31,888 bases of DNA from assembly GCA_037442005.1 (NCBI GenBank), contig JBBIRA010000017.1:1-31888 (forward strand), read 5' to 3'. Position 1 is the first letter of the stretch. Each line of letters opens with the position of its first letter. The translations under genes and the position numbers were made by a program. This document shows positions 24,336 to 31,888 of this stretch, piece after piece. The notes under the pieces were generated by a model. It searched no databases, was not told the DNA's origin, and saw nothing but the letters and a program-made list of their open reading frames with translations. Origin of the DNA: Leptospirillum sp037442005. Lineage in GTDB: Bacteria; Nitrospirota; Leptospirillia; Leptospirillales; Leptospirillaceae.

Positions 24336-25516
24336 TAGACGTCACCCCGTTTCCGCCAGATGGCCGGCGTATCGACATGATTGGGATCAAGCTCTGCAGG
24401 CTGTTCGATGTTGTCTTTTCCCAGCGGCCCCCGGGTGACGACACCCTGCCGGCGCAGATAGGCCGGAATCGACTGGATCGCTTCGGGGTCCAGCTCCACC
24501 GCCGGTGCCCCTTCTTCGGATGTCCCCTCTTCCCCTGCCGATTCCGGTGGATCAAATCCCGCCGCAATCACAGTGATGTGAATCGCCTCCTGGGGAGATT
24601 CGTCGACAACTGTCCCGAAGATGATGTTCAACCCTTTCATCCCCTCTTCCTGGATCAGGTTGGATGCTTCCATTACTTCGTGCAGGGTCATGTCAGACCC
24701 GCCGGTGAAGTTCACCAGAACCCCCCGGGCACCCCGGATGGAGGCCTCTTCCAGAAGGGGACTGTTAATCGCGTTTTTGGCCGCTTCGATGGCCCGTTTT
24801 TCCCCTTTTCCGGAACCGATCCCCATCACGGCACGCCCCATCTTGGCCATTGTTGTCCGGACATCGGCAAAGTCGAGATTGATCAAGCCGGGTTTGGTGA
24901 TGATGTCCGAAATCCCCTGGACACCCTGACGCAGGATGTCATCAGCGGTCTTGAAGGCATTGGTGAGCGGAACCTCCTTGCCCACCACCGCCATCAGCCT
25001 GTCATTGGGGATCACGATCAACGTATCCGAATTTTTTTTCAGCTCCGAAAGCCCCTTCTGGGCATTGGACTCCCGCTTGGGCCCTTCAAACGAGAATGGA
25101 CGGGTTACCACGGCAACGGTCAGCGCCCCCAGTTCCATGGCCACCTGGGAAACGACCGGAGCCGCACCGGTCCCTGTTCCGCCCCCCATTCCGGCGGTCA
25201 CAAAAACCATGTCCGCGCCCTTCAGAACATTCCGGATCTTGTCGATATCCTCAAGTGCGGCTTTCCGCCCGACATCCGGATTCGCCCCGGCACCCAGCCC
25301 ACGACTGGTGGACCCTCCGATCTGGATCCTGTTCGCAGGGACCCTGTTTAATGCCTGAAGATCGGTATTGACCGCAACAAACTCCACACCCGAGACTTCC
25401 GCCTGGATCATCGACAAAACAGCGTTGCAACCGCCTCCCCCGACACCGACCACTATAATGCGGGCATTCAACAGACCGGACTGGTTATAGTCGATCAACG
25501 GCTTCTGGTCTTCCAT
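24335..25516 (-). CDS. ftsZ: Cell division GTPase FtsZ
   Basis: This 393-residue tubulin homologue forms the division ring. It has GVGGGGCNAVLSMI, VNTDLQALN, the GTP signature GGGTGTGAAP, and the synergy loop LINLDFADVRTT that completes the active site of the next subunit. The C-terminal linker is short and acidic (PPESAGEEGTSEEGAPA). It is followed by a normal C-terminal peptide, SIPAYLRRQ (349-357), and then, unusually, a second look-alike, DTPAIWRKR (382-390), close to the end. The ATG at 25516 is preferred because AAGGA is 8 bases upstream; the ATG at 25522 is only 2 bases from it, and the longer frame to 25588 has no support. It follows ftsA by 78 bases. Confidence 0.97.
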   Translation of the reverse strand: MEDQKPLIDYNQSGLLNARIIVVGVGGGGCNAVLSMIQAEVSGVEFVAVNTDLQALNRVPANRIQIGGSTSRGLGAGANPDVGRKAALEDIDKIRNVLKGADMVFVTAGMGGGTGTGAAPVVSQVAMELGALTVAVVTRPFSFEGPKRESNAQKGLSELKKNSDTLIVIPNDRLMAVVGKEVPLTNAFKTADDILRQGVQGISDIITKPGLINLDFADVRTTMAKMGRAVMGIGSGKGEKRAIEAAKNAINSPLLEEASIRGARGVLVNFTGGSDMTLHEVMEASNLIQEEGMKGLNIIFGTVVDESPQEAIHITVIAAGFDPPESAGEEGTSEEGAPAVELDPEAIQSIPAYLRRQGVVTRGPLGKDNIEQPAELDPNHVDTPAIWRKRGDV

Positions 25517-25594
25517 CAGCATGTTCCTTTCAACAATGTCACCATGCAAAATCCCCTCGCCGGCATCACCCGGAAACACTTCCCGCAAGCCACC

Positions 25595-26860
25595 TCAGAT
25601 AATTTCCTTCAGCCATCCCCAGAGGGAACCGGAGGACTTTTTCTCCACCGGCGCCACAGAGGGCTCATAGACAGGAGACGCCACCTCGGGAACCACTTCA
25701 CCCCAGTGATCCCTGGCGCAAAAAAGAAGACCGACAGCGGAAGAGAATTCGGGCAACCGGCCACGGTCAACCACGCCCTGGATCCGGGAATCGGTCGACC
25801 CGATGGTCACGTGGAGAGGGGAAAGAACTTTCTGGGCGACGGAGACCACCTGGGGCATATTCGCGACACCTCCGGTCAGGACAAGTCCCCGCTGGAGATA
25901 CTGGGGATCCACTTTCATCTCCCTGAGGCAGGCGGCAACGCGCTCCAGAATCTCTGCCAGGCGCGCCTCCACAATCTCGATCACTTCTTTTGACTGGGGG
26001 TCCAGCTCTTCCGACTCACCCGGGGTCCCTTCCGGAGAGGAAACGCGGGAGAGTGCCTGAATCTTGATCCGCTCGGCTTCCTCCTGAGAGACCCTGCGAA
26101 CGATCGCCAGATCCCTTGTCATATTGACTCCCCCGAGGGGGATCACACGAACGCCGACAATCGCCCCGTTGACATAAACCGCCACATTGGTCGTTCCACC
26201 GCCAATATCAACGAGGACAACCCCCAGCTCCTTGTCGTCTTCCGAAAGAAGAACGCGGGCGCTGGCCAGGGGATGAAGGATCAGGTCGCCATCATTGACG
26301 GACAATCCCGCCCGTTCAACGGTGCGCTTCAGATTGGCGATAACCATCTCTGACCCTTTGATGACATGGACCGATGCCTCAAGCCTGGTGCCGACCATTC
26401 CGACGGGATTCGGGATACCGGAGAGATCATCAATGGTATAGGATTTGGGAATCACATGAAGGAGTTCCGACACCGGACGGTTGACCATGGAACGGGCTTC
26501 CTGCATCACTTTCTCGATATCGGAAGGCTGGACTTCACGATCCCTCAACGCCACGACTACCCGCTGGTCCGTACCGACAACCTCTCCGCCGGCAAAACCG
26601 ACGACGACCTTTTTCAGGGGTCGCCCCACCACGCGCACCACCTGGTCCATGGCCCGATTGATGGCGGAAACCGTTTGCTGGACATCCACGATCGTTCCGT
26701 TCCTGATAAAATTCCCGGTCGGTGCAACGCCGACCGACACAATCTCGAAAAGATTATCTTCCAGCGCATTGCCCACAATCGCAACGACTTTCGTTGAGCC
26801 CAAATCCAGTGCCGCGTACAGCGAGCTTTCCGGAAACCGTTGCTCTTCCTTCAATTCCAT
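25595..26860 (-). CDS. ftsA: Cell division protein FtsA
   Basis: This 421-residue actin-like protein tethers FtsZ to the membrane. It has the phosphate-binding motifs AALDLGSTKVVAIVG and VVLVDIGGGTTNVAVY, the SHS2/1C region with RPVSELLHVIPKSYTIDDL, and LVLTGGVANMPQV. The C-terminal amphipathic helix (GSLWGWLKEII) is the membrane anchor. The ATG at 26860 has GGAG 5 bases upstream; a TTG at 26890 is the longer alternative. It lies 120 bases after ftsQ and before ftsZ, the classic order. Confidence 0.96.
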   Translation of the reverse strand: MELKEEQRFPESSLYAALDLGSTKVVAIVGNALEDNLFEIVSVGVAPTGNFIRNGTIVDVQQTVSAINRAMDQVVRVVGRPLKKVVVGFAGGEVVGTDQRVVVALRDREVQPSDIEKVMQEARSMVNRPVSELLHVIPKSYTIDDLSGIPNPVGMVGTRLEASVHVIKGSEMVIANLKRTVERAGLSVNDGDLILHPLASARVLLSEDDKELGVVLVDIGGGTTNVAVYVNGAIVGVRVIPLGGVNMTRDLAIVRRVSQEEAERIKIQALSRVSSPEGTPGESEELDPQSKEVIEIVEARLAEILERVAACLREMKVDPQYLQRGLVLTGGVANMPQVVSVAQKVLSPLHVTIGSTDSRIQGVVDRGRLPEFSSAVGLLFCARDHWGEVVPEVASPVYEPSVAPVEKKSSGSLWGWLKEII

Positions 26861-26980
26861 GCCAGCTCCATCCCCATCAAAACGTGACAATCCGATCTTT
26901 TTCTCCGACCATGAACCCGAAGGCGGCCTTGCCGCTCCTCCCGAAAAAGGTTCGCCGATTTTCTCATACCTTCCCGATGT

Positions 26981-27847
26981 TCACAACTTTTTATGCAGAG
27001 GGTGTTTTCCCGAAAGAGGTTTTTCCGGAAGGGGCTGACGCAACAGCAGCATCCGGGAAAAACGGAGATCGATCCCCAGAACCTCTCCCCCCGGCCCGAC
27101 GCTCAGCTTTCCGCCGGCATCCGGACGGTTACGCCGGAGGAACTTCCGGAGCATCCGGTAGGGAGCGCACTCGGGACGATCAGGGAGAACAAGGTAGTAC
27201 GAAGCATGATCCGGAAGCATCCGGATCTCATGGAGGGAGCGGTAAACAAACAGTTTGCCCCGGGGTGCTCCTTCATTGCGGCACCCTTTTTCATAGGCCA
27301 GCGCATTGCGGATCGCTCCGCCGGCCTCCGATGACAGCGGACTCCGGAGAATGACCTGGGGCCAGTCTTTGGCGTCTCTTTCCGCCCGACCGGTTGCAAT
27401 CTTTCCGGTTTTTAACAGGTAGGGCAAAATTTCCGGCGCTCTCCAGGGGAAAGAGGTCTGACCGGGAACAAGGACTGTCGGAGGGCGAAGAACGGCGACC
27501 GGGGTCTCCAGGGTGACAACGACCGTCCCGCCGCCCCAGGGATGGCGCAGCAACGCGGCCCGGGAGATCCAGGGATGGCGGGAAACCCACTGTCCGATCG
27601 CCTGTGTTGACCCCATCACCGACAGAGGATCCGGACCGATCCAGCGGGCAATCATCCCCGGTGTAATTGCGGACTTTCCCCTGACCGCCACTTGAAAAAC
27701 CGGTCGATGTCCCTTTGGTTTCGGCGGAAGAACAACCAGTACGGCCAGAAAAATCAGGACCAGGATCACAATCACCCATCGCCCTCTTCCCTTCAGGAAT
27801 CCGGGAGAGGAAGAAGGAGATGCCGACGGCTTCAGGGATTCCCCCAT
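26981..27847 (-). CDS. ftsQ: Cell division protein FtsQ (DivIB type)
   Basis: This bitopic protein of about 288 residues links the Z-ring to the septal wall machinery. A cytoplasmic tail of about 23 residues precedes one membrane segment (WVIVILVLIFLAVLVVLP). A POTRA-like domain follows at about 51-123 (FQVAVRGKSAITPGMIARWIG, then HPWISRAALLRHPWGGGTVVVTLETPVAVLR), then the beta domain with LRKFLRRNRPDAGGKLSVGPGGEVLGIDLRF. The sequence is divergent, but domain order and position between ddl and ftsA make the call firm. I chose the ATG at 27847, 4 bases past the ddl stop. ATGs at 27883 and 27898 also exist and none has a clear ribosome site. The tail is unusually basic. Confidence 0.87.
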   Translation of the reverse strand: MGESLKPSASPSSSPGFLKGRGRWVIVILVLIFLAVLVVLPPKPKGHRPVFQVAVRGKSAITPGMIARWIGPDPLSVMGSTQAIGQWVSRHPWISRAALLRHPWGGGTVVVTLETPVAVLRPPTVLVPGQTSFPWRAPEILPYLLKTGKIATGRAERDAKDWPQVILRSPLSSEAGGAIRNALAYEKGCRNEGAPRGKLFVYRSLHEIRMLPDHASYYLVLPDRPECAPYRMLRKFLRRNRPDAGGKLSVGPGGEVLGIDLRFSRMLLLRQPLPEKPLSGKHPLHKKL

Positions 27848-27851
27848 TGAT

Positions 27852-28796
27852 TTATCGGTAGGGTTCGGAAACGGGGGATCCATCCAGGCAGGCTGCATTC
27901 GTCAGGAGACCGACAAGATCAACGAACGGAATGCCCCTTCCCCGGGCAATTTCCGGGATCAGGGATGTTTTTGTCATCCCGGGAAGCGTGTTCATCTCAA
28001 GAACGATGACCCGGCCATCCGGAAGAAGCAGCGTGTCGATCCTGGCAACACCCCTCAGGTCAAGAATTTGCCACGCCACACTGGCGGCCCGGTTCAAGTC
28101 CTCCGCTTCGCCGGCGGTGACGTCGGCGGGAAAGAGATGACGGGATCCCCCCGGATGGTACTTGGAGGAAAACGTATAAAAAGGTTCGGACGGGTCCGGG
28201 ATCACCTCAATGATCCCGATGGGCTCTCCGAACAGGAGCCCCACCTGAATCTCCCGACCCTGGAAAAAAGGTTCGATCAGGATCCGGGAAGAATGACTTC
28301 TCGCCTCCAAAATAGCGGAGGTCAGATCACCGGCCCTGTCCACCTTGAGAATGCCGAGGGAGGAGCCTGCCGATTCCGGCTTTACAATGACCGGGTAGGG
28401 GAAGGGAAGATCCAGCCCCTCCACCGGATCACTCTCCAGAAGCTCGACGGTATCAGGAACCAGAAGACCTCCGTCCCGGAACAGCTTCCGGGAAACGCTT
28501 TTGCTCATGCCCAGCGCGGAACCGAGAACGCCTGTTCCCGTATAGGGGATCTCCATGACCTCCAGGAGCCCCTGAAGGGATCCGTTTTCCCCTTTCCCCC
28601 CATGAGTGGCGAGAAAACAGGCATCAGGACGGAATGCCGCCAGCTTTCCCGGAAGATCAGGGCCGACTTCCATCCCGCACACCTCCACCGAAAGCTCACG
28701 CAAGGCAGAGACGACCCCTTCGCCGGTCATTCTTGAAACATCCGCTTCGGGAGAGTCTCCCCCGTAGAGAACCGCCACCTTCTGAAACCGTACCAC
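27852..28796 (-). CDS. ddl: D-alanine--D-alanine ligase
   Basis: This ATP-grasp enzyme of about 314 residues makes the D-Ala-D-Ala dipeptide for peptidoglycan. It has KVAVLYGGDSPEADVS, HGGKGENGSLQGLLEVMEIPYTG, FPYPVIVKPESAGSSLGI (ATP-grasp lysine and serine loop), RDLRGVARID-like substrate residues (LDLRGVARIDTLLLPDG), and EMNTLPGMTKTSLIPE with the Mg-binding Asn. The GTG at 28796 has AGGA 5 bases upstream. TTG codons at 28799 and 28835 are alternatives, and the frame to 28835 adds 13 residues with no conservation. It lies between murB and ftsQ. Confidence 0.95.
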   Translation of the reverse strand: MVRFQKVAVLYGGDSPEADVSRMTGEGVVSALRELSVEVCGMEVGPDLPGKLAAFRPDACFLATHGGKGENGSLQGLLEVMEIPYTGTGVLGSALGMSKSVSRKLFRDGGLLVPDTVELLESDPVEGLDLPFPYPVIVKPESAGSSLGILKVDRAGDLTSAILEARSHSSRILIEPFFQGREIQVGLLFGEPIGIIEVIPDPSEPFYTFSSKYHPGGSRHLFPADVTAGEAEDLNRAASVAWQILDLRGVARIDTLLLPDGRVIVLEMNTLPGMTKTSLIPEIARGRGIPFVDLVGLLTNAACLDGSPVSEPYR

Positions 28797-28847
28797 CAAT
28801 TTCCTGCCCTTTCCCGGCCGGCCCGGACCGGTCAACCAGTGACCGGA

Positions 28848-29759
28848 TCAGCCCCGACCCGATTGTGATAACACTTCCACTTCAGCCACAAGATTCTGCC
28901 CTGTGTCGGAGTGGACCCGCCCCCGGACAACATCGAGAAGATCCAGGAACTCACTGGCCGTTCCACTGCCTTCATTGACAAAAAAGTTACAGTGTTTCGG
29001 ACTCACCCGGATTCCTCCGGAAGCAATACCCCGGAGCCCTGATGCCTCAATCAGCCGGCCGGCATGGTCCGGAACAGGATTCCGGAACACAGAGCCCAGA
29101 CTCGGTTTATCCAGAGGCTGCCGTTCATTTCTTCTGGCCAGGGAGTCCTTGCTTTCCTGCGCCAGAACGACAGGATCCCCCGGCTCTCCGCGAAGCAGGA
29201 CATCAAGGATGAACAGACCGACAGCACCGGGGCCCGGGGCAAAAATCGAATGGCGATAACCGAAGTCGAGCGCCGGACCCTGAAGGGTTTCAATCGTTCC
29301 CGAAGGGGTCACTACCCGGACCTGTTCGACAATCGTCTTGAAATCCCCGTCAGGCGTGCCGGCATTCATGGCCACACCACCACCCACGGTTCCCGGGATA
29401 CCGGCCATAAAAGAGAATCCGCCACATCCGGACAGCGCCGCCATCCTTGAAAGATACGGCATGGAAACGCCTGCCTGCGCCAGAAGCCGTCCATCGGGAA
29501 GGACCCTGAGCCCTGACATCTTTTTTGTACTGATTGACGTTCCATAAAGCCCCCTGTCAGAAAAGAGGATATTCGACCCTTTTCCGAAAAAGGTTACGGG
29601 ACGGGGGTAACGGCCGGCGTACACGCCTTCAAGAATACGAAGAAGTTCTTCTTCGCCTGATGGAAGAAAAAGGAGATCCGCCTCCCCGCCAATCCTGATC
29701 GTGGAGTGGCGGGAGAGCTTCTCTTTGGAAAAGGCCCGTTCCTTCATCGTTTCACTCAC
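28848..29759 (-). CDS. murB: UDP-N-acetylenolpyruvoylglucosamine reductase
   Basis: This 303-residue flavoprotein reduces UDP-GlcNAc-enolpyruvate to UDP-MurNAc in the cytoplasm. It shows HSTIRIGGEADLLFLP, VTFFGKGSNILFSD, GFSFMAGIPGTVGGGVAMNAG, GYRHSIF, the active-site LGSVFRNP and the terminal NFFVNEGSGTASEFLDLL plus a Glu-rich EVEVLSQSG. It is of the shorter MurB type without the extra loop of E. coli MurB. The GTG start overlaps the murC stop as GTGA; an ATG four codons on is the alternative. Confidence 0.96.
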   Translation of the reverse strand: MSETMKERAFSKEKLSRHSTIRIGGEADLLFLPSGEEELLRILEGVYAGRYPRPVTFFGKGSNILFSDRGLYGTSISTKKMSGLRVLPDGRLLAQAGVSMPYLSRMAALSGCGGFSFMAGIPGTVGGGVAMNAGTPDGDFKTIVEQVRVVTPSGTIETLQGPALDFGYRHSIFAPGPGAVGLFILDVLLRGEPGDPVVLAQESKDSLARRNERQPLDKPSLGSVFRNPVPDHAGRLIEASGLRGIASGGIRVSPKHCNFFVNEGSGTASEFLDLLDVVRGRVHSDTGQNLVAEVEVLSQSGRG

Positions 29760-31162
29760 GAAATACGGCTGGCACTCCGGATCAGATCCAGATATTCCTG
29801 TCCAAGGGTCGTAATGTCTCCGGCACCCAGTGTCAGAAGAACATCACCAGGCCGGACAATCTCTGAAAGAGCCGAAGCCAGATGGGACCGGTTCCCTTCG
29901 AACAGGACGCGGTCCTCTCCCATGACCTGTTTGGTGTCCAGATAGAGGGAGTGGCCGGAAACACTTGGGATCGGCGGCTCCCCCGCACTGTAGATCTCGG
30001 TCAGGACCAGCACGTTTGCTTTTGAAAAGGCATGGGAAAACCGGGCTTTCAGATCACGCGTCCGGCTATACCGGTGGGGCTGGAAGACAACCACCAGTCT
30101 CCGGTCGGGAAAACTCTGTCGGGCAGCCGAAAGAGTGGCGTCAATTTCGGTGGGATGATGGCCATAATCATCCACAACCAGAACGCCCCCCTCTTCCCCG
30201 ACGATCGCAAACCGGCGACCGACGCCGCGAAAACGCTCCAGCCCCTCCCTGATCTCGGAGAGAGGCATGCCAAGCTCCCTGGCCGCACCGATCGCCGCAA
30301 GCGAGTTGATCACGTTGTGGCGGCCCGGAACACCGAGCGTAAACTGCCCCCACCGCTCTCCGTTCCCTTCGACTTCAAAACTTGACGTCAGACCGTTTGC
30401 AGAGATCCCTTCGTCCCCCCCCACCACACGGATCATGGCGGAAGGATTAAACCCGTAAGTCACGACCCGCCGGGAAACCGACGGAAGAACACTGGCCACA
30501 CCGGGATCATCAATACAGGCAAAGACCCTTCCGTAAAAGGGAACACTGTTCATGAACGCCAGAAACGCATCCTTCAGACGATCAAAGGAGCCGTAATGAT
30601 CCATGTGTTCCTGGTCAATATTGGTCACTACGGAAATGATCGGCGGAAGCTTAAGGAAGGATCCATCACTTTCATCCGCTTCAGCGACAAAGAAGGAGGA
30701 TTTGCCCACACGCGCATGGGCACCGAAGTGATGGACACGTCCACCGACAACGCAGGTCGGATCAAGGTTCCCCAGGTACAGAAGCGTTGAGATCATCGAG
30801 GTTGTCGTCGTCTTTCCGTGGGACCCCGCCACACAGACACCGACTGTCCCCCGCATCAGTTCCCCCAGCATCTCTCCCCGGTGGACAACCGGGATCCCTC
30901 TCCGGATCGCTTCAACCACTTCGGGATTTTCCGGTGCGATGGCCGTTGAGACAACGACAGCATCGACATCGCCCACATGCTCCCGGTGATGTCCCAGATA
31001 AACGGTGGCACCGAGTTCAGACAGCCTTCTTGTCAGATCCGTCTGATGGCTGTCCGAGCCCGAGACACGGAACCCCCGGGCCAGAAGAATCTCGGCAATC
31101 GGAGCCATTCCATTGCCACCAATGCCGATCAGATGCAGCGACTTGACCATATACCTGAGCAT
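29756..31162 (-). CDS. murC: UDP-N-acetylmuramate--L-alanine ligase
   Basis: This 468-residue ATP-dependent ligase adds the first amino acid of the peptide stem to UDP-MurNAc. It has the N-terminal UDP site LHLIGIGGNGMAPIAEILLARG, the ATP loop AGSHGKTTTTSM, EADESDGSFL, TNIDQEHMDHYGSFD and VPGRHNVINSLAAI. The C-terminal DDYGHHPTEI, FQPHRYSRT and LTLGAGDI complete the Mur ligase signature. The ATG at 31162 sits 9 bases after AAGGAG; a TTG at 31165 (spacing 6) and an ATG at 31180 are possible. It is followed directly by murB with a 4-base overlap. Confidence 0.96.
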   Translation of the reverse strand: MLRYMVKSLHLIGIGGNGMAPIAEILLARGFRVSGSDSHQTDLTRRLSELGATVYLGHHREHVGDVDAVVVSTAIAPENPEVVEAIRRGIPVVHRGEMLGELMRGTVGVCVAGSHGKTTTTSMISTLLYLGNLDPTCVVGGRVHHFGAHARVGKSSFFVAEADESDGSFLKLPPIISVVTNIDQEHMDHYGSFDRLKDAFLAFMNSVPFYGRVFACIDDPGVASVLPSVSRRVVTYGFNPSAMIRVVGGDEGISANGLTSSFEVEGNGERWGQFTLGVPGRHNVINSLAAIGAARELGMPLSEIREGLERFRGVGRRFAIVGEEGGVLVVDDYGHHPTEIDATLSAARQSFPDRRLVVVFQPHRYSRTRDLKARFSHAFSKANVLVLTEIYSAGEPPIPSVSGHSLYLDTKQVMGEDRVLFEGNRSHLASALSEIVRPGDVLLTLGAGDITTLGQEYLDLIRSASRIS

Positions 31163-31184
31163 CAATACCCTCTCCTTCATTCAT

Positions 31185-31206
31185 CCGGCCTTAGGATCCG
31201 GGCCGG
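31185..31206 (-). repeat. GC hairpin between murG and murC
   Basis: CCGGCC and GGCCGG pair as a 6-bp stem around a 10-base loop. It lies just upstream of the murC ribosome site in the 89-base murG-murC gap. No T-run follows, so it is more likely an mRNA structure between two genes than a terminator. Confidence 0.3.
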
Positions 31207-31251
31207 GGACATCAACGCACAGTGTGAATCGATGTCATTATGGCTGAATTT

Positions 31252-31888
31252 TCAGACATTGGAAAGATTTCCCCAGAACGGCGACAACCGTTCAAGCCAT
31301 TTTCCGACCGCTATGGCCGGAGAGTGGAGGCTTGCCGCTTTTCCCGTTTCGGATAAAAGGCGCGGTTCGGACAGAATTCCCTTCAGAAAGTCCTGAAACG
31401 GCAAAAGCGAGAGAGCCGACTCCTTAAAGAGCCACCCTCCGCCAAAACGGGCAATCCGTTCGGCATTTGCCGTCTGGTGATCACCAATGGCATGCGGATA
31501 AGGAATATAGACTGCCGGAGCCCCGGCTGCGGTGACTTCGGTCACAGTCAACGCACCGGAACGGCAGATGACGAGAGAAGCTTCCCGATAAGACTCCGGC
31601 AAATGATCGAGAAAACCCGCCACCTCCACAGGGAAAGACGCTTCACTATAACGCTCCCGTGTCGCCTCCACCCATCGTTCCCCACATTGATGCAGAACCT
31701 CAAAACGCGGGAATCCGGGAAGACGGGACAGGGAGAGAAGAACCGGGGGGAGAATATCGTTCAAGGCACGGGCTCCCTGACTGCCTCCGGCAATCACAAT
31801 CCGGAGCGGTTCGGCAAACCGTTCCTCCCCCCCGGGAGAGGGGATCTCCGGGACGGGAACCCCTCCATAGGCCTTCCTTGTATCCATG
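31252..31888 (-). CDS. murG: MurG lipid II synthase (5' end cut by window)
   Basis: The frame is open to the window edge, so the N-terminus is missing; about 211 residues are visible. MurG adds GlcNAc to lipid I at the cytoplasmic face of the membrane to make lipid II. The visible part is the C-terminal glycosyltransferase half: IVIAGGSQGARALNDILP, LHQCGERWVEATRERY, VAGFLDHLPESYREASLVICRSGALTVTEVTAAGAPAVYIPYPHAIGDHQTANAERI. The donor-site pattern reads HAIGDHQTANA instead of the usual HAADDHQ-x-NA, a small change. The gene runs in the same direction as murC. Confidence 0.93.
   Translation of the reverse strand, partial: MDTRKAYGGVPVPEIPSPGGEERFAEPLRIVIAGGSQGARALNDILPPVLLSLSRLPGFPRFEVLHQCGERWVEATRERYSEASFPVEVAGFLDHLPESYREASLVICRSGALTVTEVTAAGAPAVYIPYPHAIGDHQTANAERIARFGGGWLFKESALSLLPFQDFLKGILSEPRLLSETGKAASLHSPAIAVGKWLERLSPFWGNLSNV

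Noticed and set aside
24317..25351. Plus-strand frame of 344 codons opposite ftsZ
   Set aside because: It is antisense to ftsZ, whose motifs are complete; no ribosome site or domain.
1..31888. CRISPR arrays, tRNA/rRNA genes, insertion sequences, phage or defence genes
   Set aside because: I looked for regular repeats, tRNA-like cloverleaf arms, transposase motifs and nuclease motifs on both strands and saw none; base composition is even across the window. This was by eye, so very divergent elements could be missed.

Overview
This 31.9 kb window is a gene-dense, GC-rich piece of a Gram-negative bacterial chromosome. Outer-membrane proteins, lipoboxes, a TolC/HlyD/ABC export system, hopanoid genes, a small class I cytochrome c and a phosphoketolase/transaldolase block occur together. 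This combination suggests an acidophilic, Leptospirillum-like member of the Nitrospirota. That assignment is inferred from gene content; no marker gene proves it. No tRNA, rRNA, CRISPR array, insertion sequence or prophage was seen.

Layout. (1) 1-5452: hopanoid region, mostly on the minus strand: hpnA (cut by the window start), a plus-strand lipoprotein, a long reading frame joining an HpnG-type phosphorylase to an outer-membrane beta-barrel (D15/Omp85 C-terminal type), and squalene-hopene cyclase. (2) 5629-7372: two minus-strand envelope genes, a TPR lipoprotein and an unrecognised membrane protein. They have a good promoter and sit behind the tolC terminator. (3) 7505-13964: a complete export system, with tolC on the minus strand diverging from hlyD-ybhF-ybhS-ybhR on the plus strand. 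(4) 14107-14436: a monoheme cytochrome c with its own promoter. (5) 14560-19781: central carbon genes on the minus strand, in transcription order lpd-like oxidoreductase, phosphoketolase, transaldolase. (6) 20154-20876: an unrecognised single-pass membrane protein on the plus strand. (7) 20943-31888: a long minus-strand division and cell-wall (dcw) cluster, in transcription order murG (cut), murC, murB, ddl, ftsQ, ftsA, ftsZ, pgeF (ylmD), yggS (ylmE), proC, yggT (ylmG), divIVA, DUF167.

How the genes work together. The dcw cluster makes UDP-MurNAc-peptide precursors and lipid II (MurB, MurC, Ddl, MurG) and builds the Z-ring (FtsQ, FtsA, FtsZ). Its tail resembles the ylm tail of Gram-positive bacteria and Cyanobacteria, ending in a DivIVA-type coiled-coil protein. 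Many junctions overlap by 1-4 bases and use GTG or TTG starts, which points to translational coupling. The hopanoid genes cyclise squalene and process the adenosyl side chain. Phosphoketolase and transaldolase link sugar phosphates to acetyl phosphate.

Most unusual points: the stop-free HpnG/outer-membrane-barrel frame with an internal signal peptide; an FtsZ with two tandem C-terminal-peptide-like motifs; the ylm/DivIVA-type tail in a Gram-negative cluster; and the asymmetric ATP sites of the YbhF-type tandem ATPase. I found no clear sign of a wholly new defence or mobile system.
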